Positions 19,456-32,465 of a DNA stretch of 64,000 nucleotides are shown piece after piece (position 1 is the first letter of the stretch; the number at the start of each line of letters is the position of its first letter). A model generated the notes under the pieces. The model saw only the letters and a list, made by a program, of their open reading frames with translations, made no database searches and was not told where the DNA came from. Both the position numbers and the translations under genes were made by a program. This DNA comes from Megaleporinus macrocephalus (taxonomy: Eukaryota; Chordata; Actinopteri; Characiformes; Anostomidae), in NCBI GenBank assembly GCA_021613375.1, contig CM038726.1, forward strand, positions 16,048,341-16,112,340, written 5' to 3'.

Positions 19456-20500
19456 CCAGAATGCTTTGCAGTCCCAGACTCTACGTAATCTCTTGCAATG
19501 TCCTGGAAACTGAACCTAGTTTAATTGTTTAACTTATTATAATTTTACTGTCGAGGCCTATTAGTAAAGTTTTATGAATTATTTGGTATTATTATAAAAC
19601 GTACTTGCAAACTATGTAGTCTGGACTCATTGACAAACCTTGGAGATGAAGCGGTTAAATCACTGTGTGTGTGGGTGTCTGTGCTCGACCACCTGTGACC
19701 TTATAGTTTCATAGATATAAACTGACCATTGATCTTCCCTCGATGAAGAGAAAACAAGGCTGTCTCATCGTAACGTGAGGCCATAAAGTTTACACGACTA
19801 CAGAAAACACATTGCTGACACTCCACTTGGGCACGGATGGACAACAGTAGTAACACAGATGCAAAAAGAAAACATGCCCAAAACTGATAAGGAAATTTAG
19901 CGAGAGGATTTGCGAACCGAATGGCAGTCGCCAGAAAGAAAAATGTTAGCCCTCACCGCCCAGCTTTATCGGATATTCAATCAGTGCCCATTCACTGAGC
20001 CGTCATGTTGCTCTTGTCGTGGTGAATCACTTGCTCGATGCAAGCAAAAGCCACTTAGTGATGATATCCACTGCTGAAAGCGCTGTTCAAGCTAGACTGG
20101 ATTTATCTCAATTGAAATTGATTTTATCTTTTTTTTATTTCTTTATTTATTTATTTATTTATTTGGTAGGTACATTGAGCAGTATCAAATTTTTCTACAT
20201 GCTCTATATTACTTTTCTCTATCTAATACTATGCTATGTTTTTTTTCCCCCTCCATATGAGCAGGGTAAGGCAACAAAAGTGCCAAATTGATAAATCTCA
20301 ATCATTTGTTGAGAAAGAGAATCATAATTCTTTCCACAATCTATGTGGAATATTCGCGAGTTTAACAAATGGGTCTATGTTGTTGTCTGTCATTTCAGGG
20401 AATGGTCTCCATTTATTGTATCCCCTATTTGCAACTTCTAAAAGCAGCCCTTCCAGTTATGCGGTTATGTTGTGTAAGACGTAATTAAGCAACTTTGTGG
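19456..20500. other. No gene seen
   Basis: Contains a TTTA-rich low-complexity run (20127-20165) and short unsupported ORFs. Confidence 0.6.
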
Positions 20501-20644
20501 AAGCAGCAGAACGATTACTCTAAAGAACCTTTATTGGCTGACAGGCCTGTGCACAGACACTGCGGGGGGGCAGAGACTCAGGGGAAAAGCTCCTTATGCA
20601 CTAGAATGAGCTTCGTCCCAAGGCACTCAAACTATTTGCATCTC

Positions 20645-20712
20645 TGCCCAAGCTGGGATTTGAACCCCAAATACTACAAGGCTGTAGCGGTTTGGCTATG
20701 AACCTCAAAGCT
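20645..20712 (-). ncRNA. Possible tRNA-derived (SINE-like) fragment
   Basis: On the minus strand TAGCCAAACCG fits the pol III A-box consensus, and GGTTCAAATCC, 32 bases further on, fits the B box. A CTACA/TGTAG stem lies between. The spacing is shorter than in a true tRNA and I could not fold an acceptor stem, so at best this is a decayed SINE head. Confidence 0.25.
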
Positions 20713-20931
20713 CCTGAACATTTTCACTCTATTGCAGCTCCCAGTACATCTGAGCCAAGCCACCTCAGGTTGGAAGCTGGGCCGAACAAAATGTGGATCA
20801 GCTGGGAGAGATTTGAGAGCAACTGGCCTAAATAAAGTGAACAAAGGTGAAAAATATTTGGGGGCAACTTTGGATGCAGGATTGTGGCTTTAACCCTATC
20901 CCTGCCCCAACCCACCCATACCTAATGCCTT

Positions 20932-21066
20932 AATACACGGACTTAATAGACTGATCATAATTAGATTTTGGCAGTCCAAAAATCCAGTTATGAAATATGA
21001 TACAGAGGGCGGAATGAAAAAAACCCTTTAGCAGCACTGTTGGGTCTGATCTACTCATGCCAGCAC
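20932..21066 (+). mobile_element. MITE remnant plus short palindromic-element fragment
   Basis: The same two-part arrangement as 17740-17960: a GATCATAATTAGATTTTGGC-type MITE, then AGCAGCACTGTTGGGTCTGA and CTCATGCCAGCACA from the palindromic element's right arm. The shared junction suggests a composite that spread as one unit. Confidence 0.5.
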
Positions 21067-21919
21067 ATTATAATTCTTAAAATCTTGGTTTAGCAAATTA
21101 TTATTGGTGCCCCTAATCAGATTTAGCAGATTACATTGTAAACATTGTGTGGCCGTGTACAATATGATGCAATGCCATATTTCTTAAAGAGGCTTCAGTG
21201 CAGTGTGTACAAAGTGAGCGGAGGGGATGATGAAGCAGATGAAACTCGAGCAGACCCTCGAGCTCTATGCATGGGCCCATGTTGAGGCTCAATAAAACAG
21301 ATCCTGAATGGCAATATAAAACCCATTTGACGAGTAAAACAGTGTGAGGTCTATCTGTGCACATGGGTGATTGTCAGTTTGTGGGCAAGGTCTTTACTTT
21401 AAATGGCCTCAGGTGATGCAGATGGCGGTTCCCATTATTTGCGATAGTTTGGTGCCTCATGTGAGGACGGGAGTAACACAGTGACCAATTTGTTTGAAAT
21501 GAGCTGGTTGAGTCAGGAATAGGTTGAGTCTGTGAAAGTGAAAATGAATATTTACACTCTTTCTTTGAAGACAGGGTTTGTGTAGTATTTTAAATATGTT
21601 GAAATGTGTGCATGTGTCTCCAGCGTAAATCTTAATTTGCGAGTGTAATTTGTGACACCGTTTTTGAAATGCACAAAATAGTGAACACATATAACATATA
21701 ATGGACCAATATGAGTTTTATAGCTATTTCCTCTTCTAGTCTCAATGGCTATTTCACCCAACCATGAGGTTTTGTTTAAGGATCTTAAAGAACTGCTTCC
21801 CAGGCATGCTCCATTAATCTTCACAGAACATCAGCAGTGGTTGTACTTTTCCTCTGCACACATTTTCCCAGCATTGTCTCTTAAGTTCCCAATGGAATTT
21901 ACATATGGTCCTATAGGTA
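21067..21919. other. No gene seen
   Basis: Several 77-90 codon ORFs on both strands, without motifs or splice context. Confidence 0.6.
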
Positions 21920-22247
21920 CACCACTGCTCAAAAGTTTAGGATCACTTTAGAATTTCATTTCATGCAGTTTTCATGCAATTCACAAACAATATTGTCCAT
22001 TTCACAATTTAAGTGTATCAGATGATTTTTAAAGAATAAAAATGTTTGTATTAAAGCCTATTTTTGTAAAGAGGCTTATTTTGCATATAGTCCTATTATC
22101 AGCAGTTCTCAGTCCTCTGCCTAAATCTCCTGGTACGGCCGCCAATCCAACTTTCTTTAGAGACCCGTCAGTCCATTGTTGTGTTAAGGAAGGAAGGCTA
22201 CTCCATTGAAAACAAGAAAATTGTGATCCTAAACTTTTGAGCGGTAG
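21920..22247. mobile_element. Tc1-type MITE with 27-bp terminal inverted repeats
   Basis: CTGCTCAAAAGTTTAGGATC at the left and its counterpart CCGCTCAAAAGTTTAGGATC read from the right, with TA at each border. The interior keeps scraps of a Tc1 transposase gene start (ACCCGTCAGTCCATTGTTGT, GAAGGCTACTCCATTG). It is therefore a deletion derivative that needs a transposase supplied elsewhere. Confidence 0.85.
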
Positions 22248-24894
22248 TATATATAGTACATCTTGCCTTGTCTAGTTGGAATATCCAGATTTTTTGAGGT
22301 TGTTTTTTTTAATGAAAAAAATGGAATGCATCCCATCAAATACGGCCAAAATGGTTTATGTGCATCAACATGTGATATCTTCCAGTTCATCTACAAGTTC
22401 TGGCACCGCCAATCAAATGATATGTTTTGTTAAGCACAGCAAATGAACAGAAATTGTGTGGAGAGCATGTTAACTTATTTTTGCTTAGAAAGTCAACAGA
22501 ACAATTGCTCAGAGGTCTTCTATTGTTCATGTTTGACTGTATATCCACTGCCAGTATATATTTTTACTGCCAGTGTACGAAAATACACAAGAAGGAGAAG
22601 GAGGAGATCATTAACTTTCATTATGTCCTAATTCAGGGACCCCCAAATGTTCTACTTTTCTGCTCTGGTCTATCTGTGTGTTGGGAGTTAAGCTGGTGTA
22701 GAAATGTGGACCTTCTGGAAGACCCTGAGGAGCAGTTCAATTCAGAAACCAGTGGCTCTTTGTTACTTGACCGTTTATTTATTTCTTTATTTCTCGCCTC
22801 TTTTTTTCTTCTGTTTTCTTCTTGACCAAACTTGCCTTACAGGTGGAGATTCATTTACTTTATGCCACTGTGTTGCTATGGTGTGAACTGCAGATGGCAG
22901 GCAGGAAGTGTTATTCCACATAGGGAGTTCTATCACAAGCTTTCAAAGTGCCTGTGGTTTATGTTATTTACTGTTGCTCCAAATCAGTTTAACTGGGAAA
23001 CCACACAGAGCCTTTTTTAAGGAGTACCAAAAGTTGTTGCTCATGAGGGAGAAAAATGCAAGTAATTGTCTGAATATCTGCAGCAAAAATACCCAACACA
23101 GCTTTGTCTGGGGTCAGGACGAGGTTAAAGGAGCTGCCTGATTGAGTTACGTGTATCTGTGGTTTTAAATCTATCACCAGTGCACAGTCACAGCACCAAT
23201 AGACCAACAGTTCACTTAACAATACTTGATCCTATTCACCAGTTTTCCCAATCCACTTTAAATTACACCTCAGTCGCTGCCGTGTTGCACTATTTAAGAC
23301 GGAAGAGCAAAACTGCAGAACTTGTGGTTGGTAGGAGGATGTATTGTATTGTGTACAGTTGATATGTGGATGAGCACTGATGCTTGATTGAGAACCTAAT
23401 GTTAAAAGTAAACAGCCCCAATGTTAATGTCGAGAGGTGCTGTGGAGTTGAATGTTTGTTGCTGGTTAATGCACAGGACAGTAAAAGAAAACCAAATGAC
23501 AGACATCGCAGAGCTCCATGGTAGCAAAGCTGTCTCTGACCCATGGAGGAGAAGCCAATTCTTATATATGCTGTCCCAGCAAAGTTCGAAGACTGATTGG
23601 CAGAGTTAATGTAAGTAGAGTCTGTGCGTTATCACAGTAATGTTGGCCTCTATTATTGCTTTTATAGAATGGTGGCCAGCATAAAATTTGGTAAAATAAT
23701 GCAATAATGTATTATAAATAATAATTTCATGAAGAAATGTCATTCCTTCTGAGTGTACAATTGTTTGCCAAGCAATATGGACTGCTGACTGAGAAGAAGT
23801 ATGTTTGGCTGCCTGTGGCTGTATGTTGTGGTTGTTTTTCCTTTTATTTCAACACAGCAGTGTTAATGCAAGAAACCTTTATAAGTACTTTTTGGTCTCC
23901 AAATGACCACCACCAGTCTTATATAGTACCAATCCAATAGTGCCCCTCTTTCAAAGCTCTCTGCTTCCTACAAAGTGCACTAAATAGGAACTTTCTTAGG
24001 GAGTATGGGGTCTTTTAAGATTCAGCCTGGGTTTTATACTACTCAACATGGACATTTAAACATGGACATTTGAATATTGTAACAGATTCTAAAGTCTTTT
24101 ACTTTAGTTTTACAGTGTATCATAATGTACATACTTTAACTGAAGTCTGTGATATTAGTAGAGGAGTTGTTTAGCCTGTTAGCTAACTGATCAGCCTAGT
24201 TTTAGGTAAGAAAATACACTGTCAGCCCCACAGTTTAAACAAAAACAGGTTCTTACTTCATAGTACATTCGGTGGACCATGCGAGCAGCGTTAGACTCGA
24301 CAATATGAAACACATAAACTCATAATTCCGTTGTTGTGAGGTGCTCATAGGTGTGCATGTATTGAGTACTTTGGCTTGAAACACAGCTCAGTCACACAAA
24401 ATTTACTACCTCCACTATTGGTTTTATAATGAACATTTAGTTCTACAGCAAAGGTGTATTGTTTAGATCATTATGTTTAAGCACTCAGTCTCAGTTTATG
24501 AAGTGTATGAATCTGGAAAAGCTATTTGCAGACTATTGCCCAGTGGACACAAATATTTCATTTGCAGAATTCATGAATGAGCAAAACAGTGTCTGCATAC
24601 AAATGGCGTCCAAATTAGCTTTGCAGAATGCCATTACAAACATTAGTCAGTCCCAGGCATCATCCATGTATTTACAAGTCTGTTGAAAGTGAAGATGAAG
24701 GATCATAATCATTTGTAACCAACTGAGTCAACCACTTTCATTTTGATGGACTTGTTGAAAGAGCTGAGTATTATATTCCTGTTTGCTTCAACAACAGCAA
24801 ACTAAAGTATCTGATTTCAGGGCACAGCAAAAACAAAGCTAATAAAAGTATTTGAATCTTTTCAAAAATACCAAATGTGGGTGGGTACACTGGC
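22248..24894. other. No gene recognised
   Basis: The 132-codon plus ORF at 22427-22825 is the largest but contains no recognisable domain. Part of it (22630-22770, GTGGACCTTCTGGAAGACCC) resembles an old dispersed repeat. The rest is AT-rich with short ORFs. No tandem arrays or structural RNAs seen. Confidence 0.5.
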
Positions 24895-25465
24895 CTAAAC
24901 CCACATGTCTTGTTCTCCAGTAAATGCAAAAGGATCATCCAGTTGTTGCCAGCATCTGTCATGGCATGCGGTTGATCCAATGGAGGGCACATTGAAGGCC
25001 ATATTAATAATCAGAGGTAGGCATACATTTGTAAACAACATATGTTGCCTTCTAGACAACGTCTTTTTCAGAGACATCCCTGCTTGTTTCAACAAGATTA
25101 CTCTGAGCCATGTTACAAAAGAAAGGCTTTTATAGGAAGAGAGTGCAGCTGCTCGACTGGGCTGCCTGTAGTCCACACCTGACACCCACTGAAAATGTGT
25201 GGCTCATTATAGAGTGCAATATATGACAACTTAGACTCTGGAAGACAGCTTAAGTGTTATATCAAACAAGAATGGGGAAGAAATTTGGGGTCATTATTTC
25301 TCAAACTATTACTCAGGATATTTTACTCATAACATTTTATTGGTATATATATAAAACATAGTAACATTCATTAGTTAAACCGAATACAGATCAAAAGGAA
25401 TTTGCAAATCAGTACTGTTTTTTTTTTTACATGTCTTAATACTGTTCTGACTTTTCTTGCTATTG
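24895..25465 (+). mobile_element. Tc1/mariner transposon remnant, C-terminal half
   Basis: Degenerate transposase codons are visible: CCAGCATCTGTCATGGCATG, then GCATACATTTGTAAACAACA, then CAACGTCTTTTTCAGAGACA (RLFQ), CCTGCTTGTTTCAACAAGA (FQQD region) and CTGCTCGACTGGGCTGCCTG (the WPACSPDLSPIE region), then ACTGAAAATGTGTGGC. The 3' end AATTTGCAAATCAGTACTG matches the terminal part of the same family. Many stops; inactive. A second copy is at 47985-48560. Confidence 0.8.
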
Positions 25466-26839
25466 GGTTTCTGGTTATTCAGTAAAAAGGGCAGTGCTGC
25501 GTTGGCCAGATCCTTAAGAAATGGAAAACACACTAGCTTATTTATGCATCCTTAATATATGCAGTTTTATCTTCTGCAGCTTGTTGTATTGAATATTGTT
25601 GTGTTTTTATTTTTGATGATTAGAACAACACTAGTCTTGTACAATGAGCAGATTTTGATCTTTAGATCACTAGTCAATAATCTCGCCATTCACTCTGGAC
25701 ACAAATGTGGAGCACAATCCAGCTGTTCAATAGGATGGATGCGATTTGACATCCAATAACGACTTTTAAACTGCTTTATATTGGATTTTGAATGGCTTGC
25801 TTGTAAATTAAAAATGAATGCATGAATACACATATAAGCTGGGGTCCAATTAAGATGGTGGGTGTCAGGGGAGAAAAAATGGGTTTCACATCCATTTACG
25901 AAGATGAATTTGTATGCATTTGCATGCTGGAAGCAATTGAATTGGATGGATGGATAGATAGAATGTATATATTTCAATATAGCACAATTACAATAAGTGC
26001 CTTATTGTACAAAACACATTCTCCTTTACCTTATGTGGCAGGTAGATGTTTGTTGGTTTCCCTGGGCATGTGTGCTAAGAGTGTTGAGGCACCTTTACAG
26101 TTATACAGTTAAAGGCATGCTTGGTAAACAAGCCCTGTTATATTACATTGATGTAACCCTGTCATGATGCTGCTCTGAGTCATCAGGATAGATTTTGTTC
26201 AACAATAGAACTATACTATACTATACTATACTATACTATAACTACCACATGTTACTACGATAGTTTTCCTGAGACATGCTGTAATGATGTTATGACAACT
26301 TATCTCACGGCTAGTTTTTGTAGTTAACCCTTCCTGACATTTAACATTTTGACATCTGTCATGACAATTAACATCAATGCCAACCTGACACTGTTATCTT
26401 ACTGGAAATAATGTTTCACAGTAACTCATGACAGCCTCACATGTGTTTTGAAATGTTTTTGGCATGGGTCAGTGTGATGTTCAGGTCAAGTTTTACTAAA
26501 AAGTCTTTCTGGTTAATTAGCCCAATTTAAATGTGGACAAAGTAAATTTAGTCTAAAACGTTTATCATAAATACATTTTCCAAGAATCACATGTCATACT
26601 TATTTAAGCATCCTTAAGCATTCCTGAGTGATCAGGAACACCTAAGCACTCATTCATGGCTTTCTACTGTATTTCACTGGAGCATAAATATGTGGCGAGA
26701 CAGAGACCCAATTCCTTTCGTGACTCATGAAATGAGACATAGATGTTTTGGTCTGCATAAATCAGATAATAGCCTTGGAGTGTAACTACATTGCCTAACA
26801 ATGGTCATAAGCCCTGTTAGTGCAAGTTTAAAACATCCA
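25466..26839. other. No gene; short (TATAC)n run at 26211-26241
   Basis: The pentanucleotide TATAC is repeated about six times at 26211-26241. Remaining sequence is AT-rich, with 95-96 codon ORFs lacking motifs. Confidence 0.6.
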
Positions 26840-27700
26840 GAGTTAAAATGAGTCCTGTCTGGAAGAAGTACTGGACAAATACCCAGACATCGTGACATCA
26901 TGCTTCAGTTTCTGCACGGACAGCTCCATTTTAGGTGCAGATATCATTTATCATACTTTAGGTGCAACCCCCACCTCAACATCAACAGCTCTGTGGTTTC
27001 CACTGTGAAGTCACTCAAGTTCCTGGGTACTGCCATATCCAGGGATCTCAAGTGGATGAGAAACACGGTCTCCATAACCAAGAAACCTTTTTTCAGAGAC
27101 TACTAAACCATCTGGTTTGGTTCCTCCACCTCCCAAGAACAAGCCATATTCCAGCGCATAATCAGGACAGCAGAGAGGATAATTAGATGTAGTCAGCCAA
27201 CCCTTGAGGACATCTACACCGGCAGGGTGATGAAGTGTTCTGGCAAAATCAGGGCTGACCCCTCTCATCCTGGACATCACCTCTTCCAGACACATCCCGC
27301 TGGTAGAAGACTCAGGACCATCAAAACCAGCATGACCAGACACACTAACAGCTTTTCTTCCCCAGAGCAGTAGCTCATTAGCCACAGTAGACACCTCGCA
27401 CTTTAAACTCCAACTTTAAACTTAAAATGAATCTGACTGGATGACAGTAAAACTTCTTTAACATAACACTTATTAGCACAGCTGCACACGTTTAATTCAT
27501 ATCATTCTGTAAATAATATCTTTTAATATATGTTATTAGACCTATATAAATATAAGTACAGGCATTTATGTATCTCTATCGCTGCTTTCCATGGCTCTTT
27601 ATTATTCTTATTTCTCTAATCTAATTATTCTTTATGTTCTATTTATTATACTTTATATTATACTTTTCTCATTCTCATATGTATCGTACTCAGCCAAATG
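26840..27700 (+). mobile_element. LINE remnant (CR1/Rex-like), reverse-transcriptase C-terminus and 3' UTR
   Basis: Across frames the plus strand gives INSSVVSTVKSLKFLGTAIS and DLKW, then a TIWFGSSTSQEQ stretch, QRIIRTAERII, LEDIYTGRV, then DPSHPGHHLF and AGRRLRTIKTS. These blocks are in the order of the C-terminal domain of fish CR1/Rex-type LINEs. An AT-rich UTR follows, ending near ATGACAAGATAAA (27698-27711). Several frameshifts; 5' end missing. Confidence 0.8.
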
Positions 27701-27719
27701 ACAAGATAAAAAATATTGA

Positions 27720-28135
27720 GGAATGTTGAGGAGCAGATTATGGTTGGAGATTTGTGGAAGATGGTAGCGTTAGACACCTCCACACCAACAAACAATTTGG
27801 ACAATTTGGAGTTTTGTAGACTATTTGGAGGGTGCCAGAAGAAGACCTTTTGTTTCTTGTGTCGGACACAATGTACACTGGCCAGATGAAGCAAAAATAG
27901 AATGCTTCAGCCACTTTTTGGGTACAGAAATGTTGCACGCTGGATTATAAGAACACCAAACCCGCAGTGTATTATGGTTGTGGGAGTATCATGGCATGAG
28001 GCTGCTTTTCTCATGAGAGAATTACACGTCATTGAAGAAAATGTAAAGAGAGAGATGTACAGGCAAGGAGACCTATTAATTAATGTCTGGGAACCCCTGA
28101 ATTTATCTAAATATATGTAATGTATTTAAATTCTA
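27720..28135 (+). mobile_element. Tc1-like transposase remnant (middle part)
   Basis: Recognisable pieces: TGGCCAGATGAAGCAAAAAT (the WSDE.K block), then TGGGAGTATCATGGCATGAG (the GGGSIMVWG block, damaged) and a preceding GTCGGACACAATGTACACT. No intact frame or terminal repeats. Confidence 0.6.
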
Positions 28136-28469
28136 GGAGGTCCTTGAAAATAAACTTAACATTTTGCTGTAATTTTTAAATAGTCATGCGTCCCTGGTCC
28201 GCGTCAGGGTGTTACTGTAGCAAGTTAGTTCATTCAGTTGGTCTTTCCTAGCGTAGCAACTGTAACTATACATGCAATACCTCCAAAAAAGCTTTATGAA
28301 CTTTCCATATTTGTGAATGTGAAAGTTTTTGAAGAATTTGGCATAAAAAGTGAATTGATACTATTTTTGCTGTTTATTTTTTTATGTTTTGGTCAGAAAA
28401 CAAGAACTATAGCCTTTACGTAATTCACATCAGTCATTGTTACTAATTAGCCTCTAACTAATCCCTAAG

Positions 28470-28862
28470 TGGTTTGCTGATGTTATGTGCCAGGTCATGC
28501 TTCTCCTCCTGTCTGTTCTCTGCCTTTGTTTACACTCTTGTGTCCTTTTCCATGTGCTACTGTTTGTTTAGGTTGCTTGCTCTCCTTGATTTTGCCCTCT
28601 TGCCATGCCCCTCGCCTACTCCTAGTTTGCTCCAGATGTTCCTAGTTTCCTTTGTTCTACTTGTACTCCTCTGTTTGCTCCCTGGGTTTGTCTAGCATTG
28701 TTTAAATTGTTAATCTGCAAATAGTATTATTCAGGCATTGTTTATGTTGTTCCATTATTATTCTGTTATTGTGAATGTGTAAACTGTGTAGTCCTGTGTT
28801 CCTACCCCAGTAAACCCCTTGCGAATGCTTCTGAGAAATGAATAGAAGTCTATGTCACGGCC
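28470..28862 (+). mobile_element. LTR-like relic
   Basis: T/C-biased sequence with CCATGCCCCTCGCCTACTCC and GTCCTTTTCCATGTGCTACT, ending in TATGTCACGG. It resembles the blocks at 1960-2460, 31990-32465 and 59200-59600. Probably a decayed solo LTR of the same group; no target duplication seen. Confidence 0.45.
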
Positions 28863-29555
28863 CCACAAATCATAGAATGTGTGTGTGTTTGTGTGTGTAC
28901 GCCTAGGCTAGTTTTTGTGTACATGTGTGTCAAGATAAATGCTTACACATGACAACTGAGTGCCATTGCTATAATGCAGTAGAAGCATGTAGCATAGGGT
29001 TTTGCAGGATTAACCACTGGATTATCATACTCTGTTTGATCTTTGCCCCATTGCATTCTGGGCTTTGGGAAGGTGATATGTGGAACAGCAGATATGGTGG
29101 GCTGCACCGACAGGCAGAAATTGTTTAGCTTTTTTTTTTTTTTTTAGGAAAGGTTCAAAAGAAGAGCAAGAAATATCAGTGACTCGGGGTATAAAACTGC
29201 TGAACAGTGCAATTTAGTGACATTGATTTTAGAACATTGCAATTAATTATAATCAGGGCTGATAAAGTATGGAGAAACTGCTCTACCAGACCAAGGCTCC
29301 TTTACAGAAAGCGATAACATGAATGGTTGTGAATTCAATGCCTGATGCCACATTTTGTTTAAGATTGTTTTGACCTAAAATGTATTCATACTGGATAGAT
29401 ACTTGCAGGCTCACATTAGTTCCCATAGAAAATGTATTTTTGCACATTTACCATATTTTTATGTTATATTACATTACAATGATATGAAATTCATACATGT
29501 GTGAGATCACTGATCATTTTAGATGGCAATATGTTCCTGTAATTGCTAATAAAAT
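28863..29555. other. No gene; GT-rich run at 28878-28900 and poly-T at 29130
   Basis: Short low-complexity tracts only. Confidence 0.6.
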
Positions 29556-29560
29556 TAATA

Positions 29561-29562
<2 letters not shown>

Positions 29563-29637
<75 letters not shown>
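29563..29637. repeat. (AT)n microsatellite
   Basis: About 37 AT units. Confidence 0.97.
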
Positions 29638-29641
<4 letters not shown>

Positions 29642-29689
29642 AGCCATTTGAGATTCATAAACTGTAATGTACTTTCAAAGTCCAAGTGA

Positions 29690-29945
29690 AAATATAAGAA
29701 GTGAATTGTCACTGTTCAAAGAAAAACAAATTCTCTCTAAACTGATAAAAAGAGGGCAAAACATTCCTTACTTTTAATGTAATTAGAGTAAACAGATTGT
29801 ATACAGGTTGGAAATTGGAAATTTCTGTTGGTCAACTCATTATGAAATATTCACATAAGGACAGCTGGCAAGCTCAAATGCTAAAAAAATGTAGATGTTT
29901 TTTGTGACAAGTGATGATGTGTTGTTTTTTTCTGATGTACAATCA
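29690..29945 (+). mobile_element. Family B palindromic MITE copy
   Basis: GTCACTGTTCAAAGAAAAAC, CTTTTAATGTAATTAGAGTA and AATTTCTGTTGGTCAACTCA, then TTATGAAATATTCACATAAG, match 63200-63400 in order. Diverged. Confidence 0.55.
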
Positions 29946-30264
29946 AATGTAAACGAGTAAAGGTACGAGATTTCAGCTTTAATAACACTTATACACAATA
30001 TACAAATGTTCTAGTATAGACAGTATTCATCAGAAGTGTCCTGTGGTCGTATTGTCGCTGTTCTGTCAGCATAATGTGTATGAATAGTCACTGATGGCTC
30101 TGGTTTCCAAAGCAAGACATCAAGAAAAAAGTCAATTTGAGCAAAGATGTCAAACTGTACTAAATTGGTAAGTTATCTTTATAACAATTAACATTTACAT
30201 ACATAACAGACATATATACTCGAATACCATCTATAGTAATGAAGCATCCTCAACCCTGTTTATA

Positions 30265-30840
30265 ATGCTATTTAAAGGTGAGATAAGATTCCCATATTTG
30301 GTGAGCTCTGCTCTGAAAATTAAAGTTAAGTACTATGAAACCTTCAGTTTAAGATGTTTCAACCAGCAAAAAGTGAATAAAATCACACAGCATGGCTGTT
30401 ACCTACATGTTGGTGTTGGGGTTGTGATGCTAAAAAAGTGTGGAACTGGTCCTCTCTTTAGTTCTTTTTACTCTTTTCAGTCTCAAACTCTGAGCAAAGT
30501 CTACCTAATATTGTCCAAGGTTAGAGAAACTGTCCAGAGTGAAAACACTGAAGTAGCATTGTTCATATGTGGATTGATGGGTGAGCTGAAGCTGGCTTCC
30601 TATTTATCAGCTTGCACAAGCTGTAGTATTTAAGGTGGAATGGAAGATTTGATTAAGCTGTCTAATAGAAGGCCAACTTCAGCCTTGTTCAAAGATGAAC
30701 ATCAACCATGCCCAGTGATACTTCAGTTTGTTAGAAATAGTATGAAAAATGTCAACATTGGCTGCACATCTCGTATGAGTTTAAAAAAAATGAAAGTTAA
30801 GACTGAGTTAATAAATTGTGACTCTTATGTAGCGATTTAA
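30265..30840 (+). other. Unassigned ORF pair (122 and 66 codons), possibly retroelement ORF1 debris
   Basis: The 122-codon ORF at 30265-30633 includes YYETFSLRCFNQQKVNKITQ, which recalls the first half of a gag-like zinc-knuckle region in LINE ORF1 proteins (RCFNCQ...G H), but the second and third metal ligands are absent. A second ORF follows at 30640-30840. The match is too short to name a family; chance is not excluded. Confidence 0.2.
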
Positions 30841-31989
30841 GACCTCTATTGTAAATGTGGGATTTGAAAAGAGGAACAACAGTGTTTCAGGGTCACCGTA
30901 TGTCAGTTCTATGTTCTGACCCACATAATTCAACAACAATGTACGTGTTAATGTACAATGTACAAGTCTTCCATTCTGTGGCAACTTTAATAAAAAGTTT
31001 TTTTCCATTGGAATAAAAATCTTGGGTAGTTTCCCAACATAGCACCACGGTTCTCCTTCCCAGAATCAATATATTTATGTCAATATATACTATATTCCAC
31101 GTCTATGACAACTGCTCAGTGCAGTCTTTCTAAACTAATTCTGAATTGGGACTAAATCCGATCGATGGGTGATGTGGTTTGCGATTTGATGCGCTGATGT
31201 TTTCCAGTGAATCGCGATTGAATCATTGAGAGATGTGTAGCTGTTTGTTTTTTTGCTGTAGCTCATATTCCTTTCACTCTTCAGCATTCTCTGCTTTCCC
31301 TCCTACTTCTACATCGACTTGTTTTGCTCTCTCCTTCACATCCCATACTGTTCTAATCCTGCTGACTCTGGGTTTTGCATTGCCTCTAGCAGATCTTCCC
31401 TGCCCTTTCTTCAGCTTGCATGCTCTCCTGGTTCCCCAATGCCTCGTAGAAGAGCTTGTTGTTTTTTTTTCTAGAAAGCTCTGCACCTGCATCTCCCTTC
31501 ATTGATGTTTTTCTAGTGTTCTGTCACTTTGCTATTTTTGACACTCTCGTGCTTTAGTTTCCTTCATTATTTCAGGTTACTGACTCTGCAGCCTCTTCCC
31601 GCGGGAAAAAACAAGGTGCCAAACAGAGTTCTCTTTGTGTTTCCTGAAGAACCTTTTAATGAATGGATCTTTAAAGAAGAAAGTTTTGATGAATAAGAAG
31701 TGCAAATGTGAAGAACCTATTAACCATTGTGCTGACTCTGTGTGAAACATATTTTGAAGTAAAAATCAAGTACCAGATATCAAAAATAAAAAACCGAGCA
31801 CCAGATAGTTAGTGGTGACCACCAGATTCTAGTACATGTGCACAAGATACCATCAGGTTGTGAACCAGATACTATTAGGTGCACAACTGATACTATGTGA
31901 TGGGTACCCAATGCTATGAGCTGCACACCTAATACTCTATAAGGACTATTATTAATTAAATGTTATTAATTTATTACATTTATTATTAT
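30841..31989. other. No gene; weak MITE fragment at 31637-31725
   Basis: 31637-31725 carries GAAGAACCTTTTAATGAATG and GTGAAGAACCT, like the GGTTCT MITE at 2565-2800. At 31770-31945 there is a loose repetition of ACCAGATA/ATACTAT phrases. The 72-codon lysine/arginine-rich minus ORF at 31274-31492 is unassigned. Confidence 0.4.
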
Positions 31990-32465
31990 CAAAAAGGAGA
32001 AACTACACATGTAAAAAAGGGTTAAAGTACTAAAGTTTGTTCAGTTGGGTTTTGTGAGTGTAAACTGTTGTCTTGCCACGCCCTTTTCTGTCTGTCTAAG
32101 CTTTTGTTTACATTCCACAGTTTCTAGCCATGTGCTAATAGTTTTGTCATGTGCTTTTCCTTGTCTCTGCCCCTCATCTGTTCGCAGTCTGTGTCTCCTC
32201 CCATTGTTTCCAGGTGTTCCTTGTTATGTGTTTCTATTTATACCCTCTGTTTGCTCCCAGTCTTGGTCGTTCATTGATGTCTAGCTTGTGTATTGATGTT
32301 CTCCTTCCTGTCCGGCTATTTTTCTAGTCTGTTTTGTTTGTATTTTGTGTTTATGTAACTGGTGTTTAATTTTTATTAAAGTGGTTTAAAAGCTTACGAG
32401 TGTGTCCACTCTCCTGTCCGTCCTGCCTTCACCTTATCCACTCTACGCTCCGTCCGTGACAACTC
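31990..32465 (+). mobile_element. LTR-like relic, probable solo LTR
   Basis: CTCTGCCCCTCATCTGTTCG, TTTCCAGGTGTTCCTTG, TATTTATACCC (TATA-like, 32237) and ATTAAAGTGG (polyadenylation-like, 32377) occur in LTR order. The block ends in CGTCCGTGACA. The left border and a duplication are not resolved. Confidence 0.5.

Noticed and set aside
22427..22825. 132-codon plus-strand ORF
   Set aside because: No domain recognised; part of it overlaps old dispersed-repeat sequence.
31990..32465. Pairing of LTR-like blocks (28470-28862 with 31990-32465) as one full retrotransposon
   Set aside because: The two blocks are related only in composition and short phrases, and nothing resembling gag or pol lies between them.
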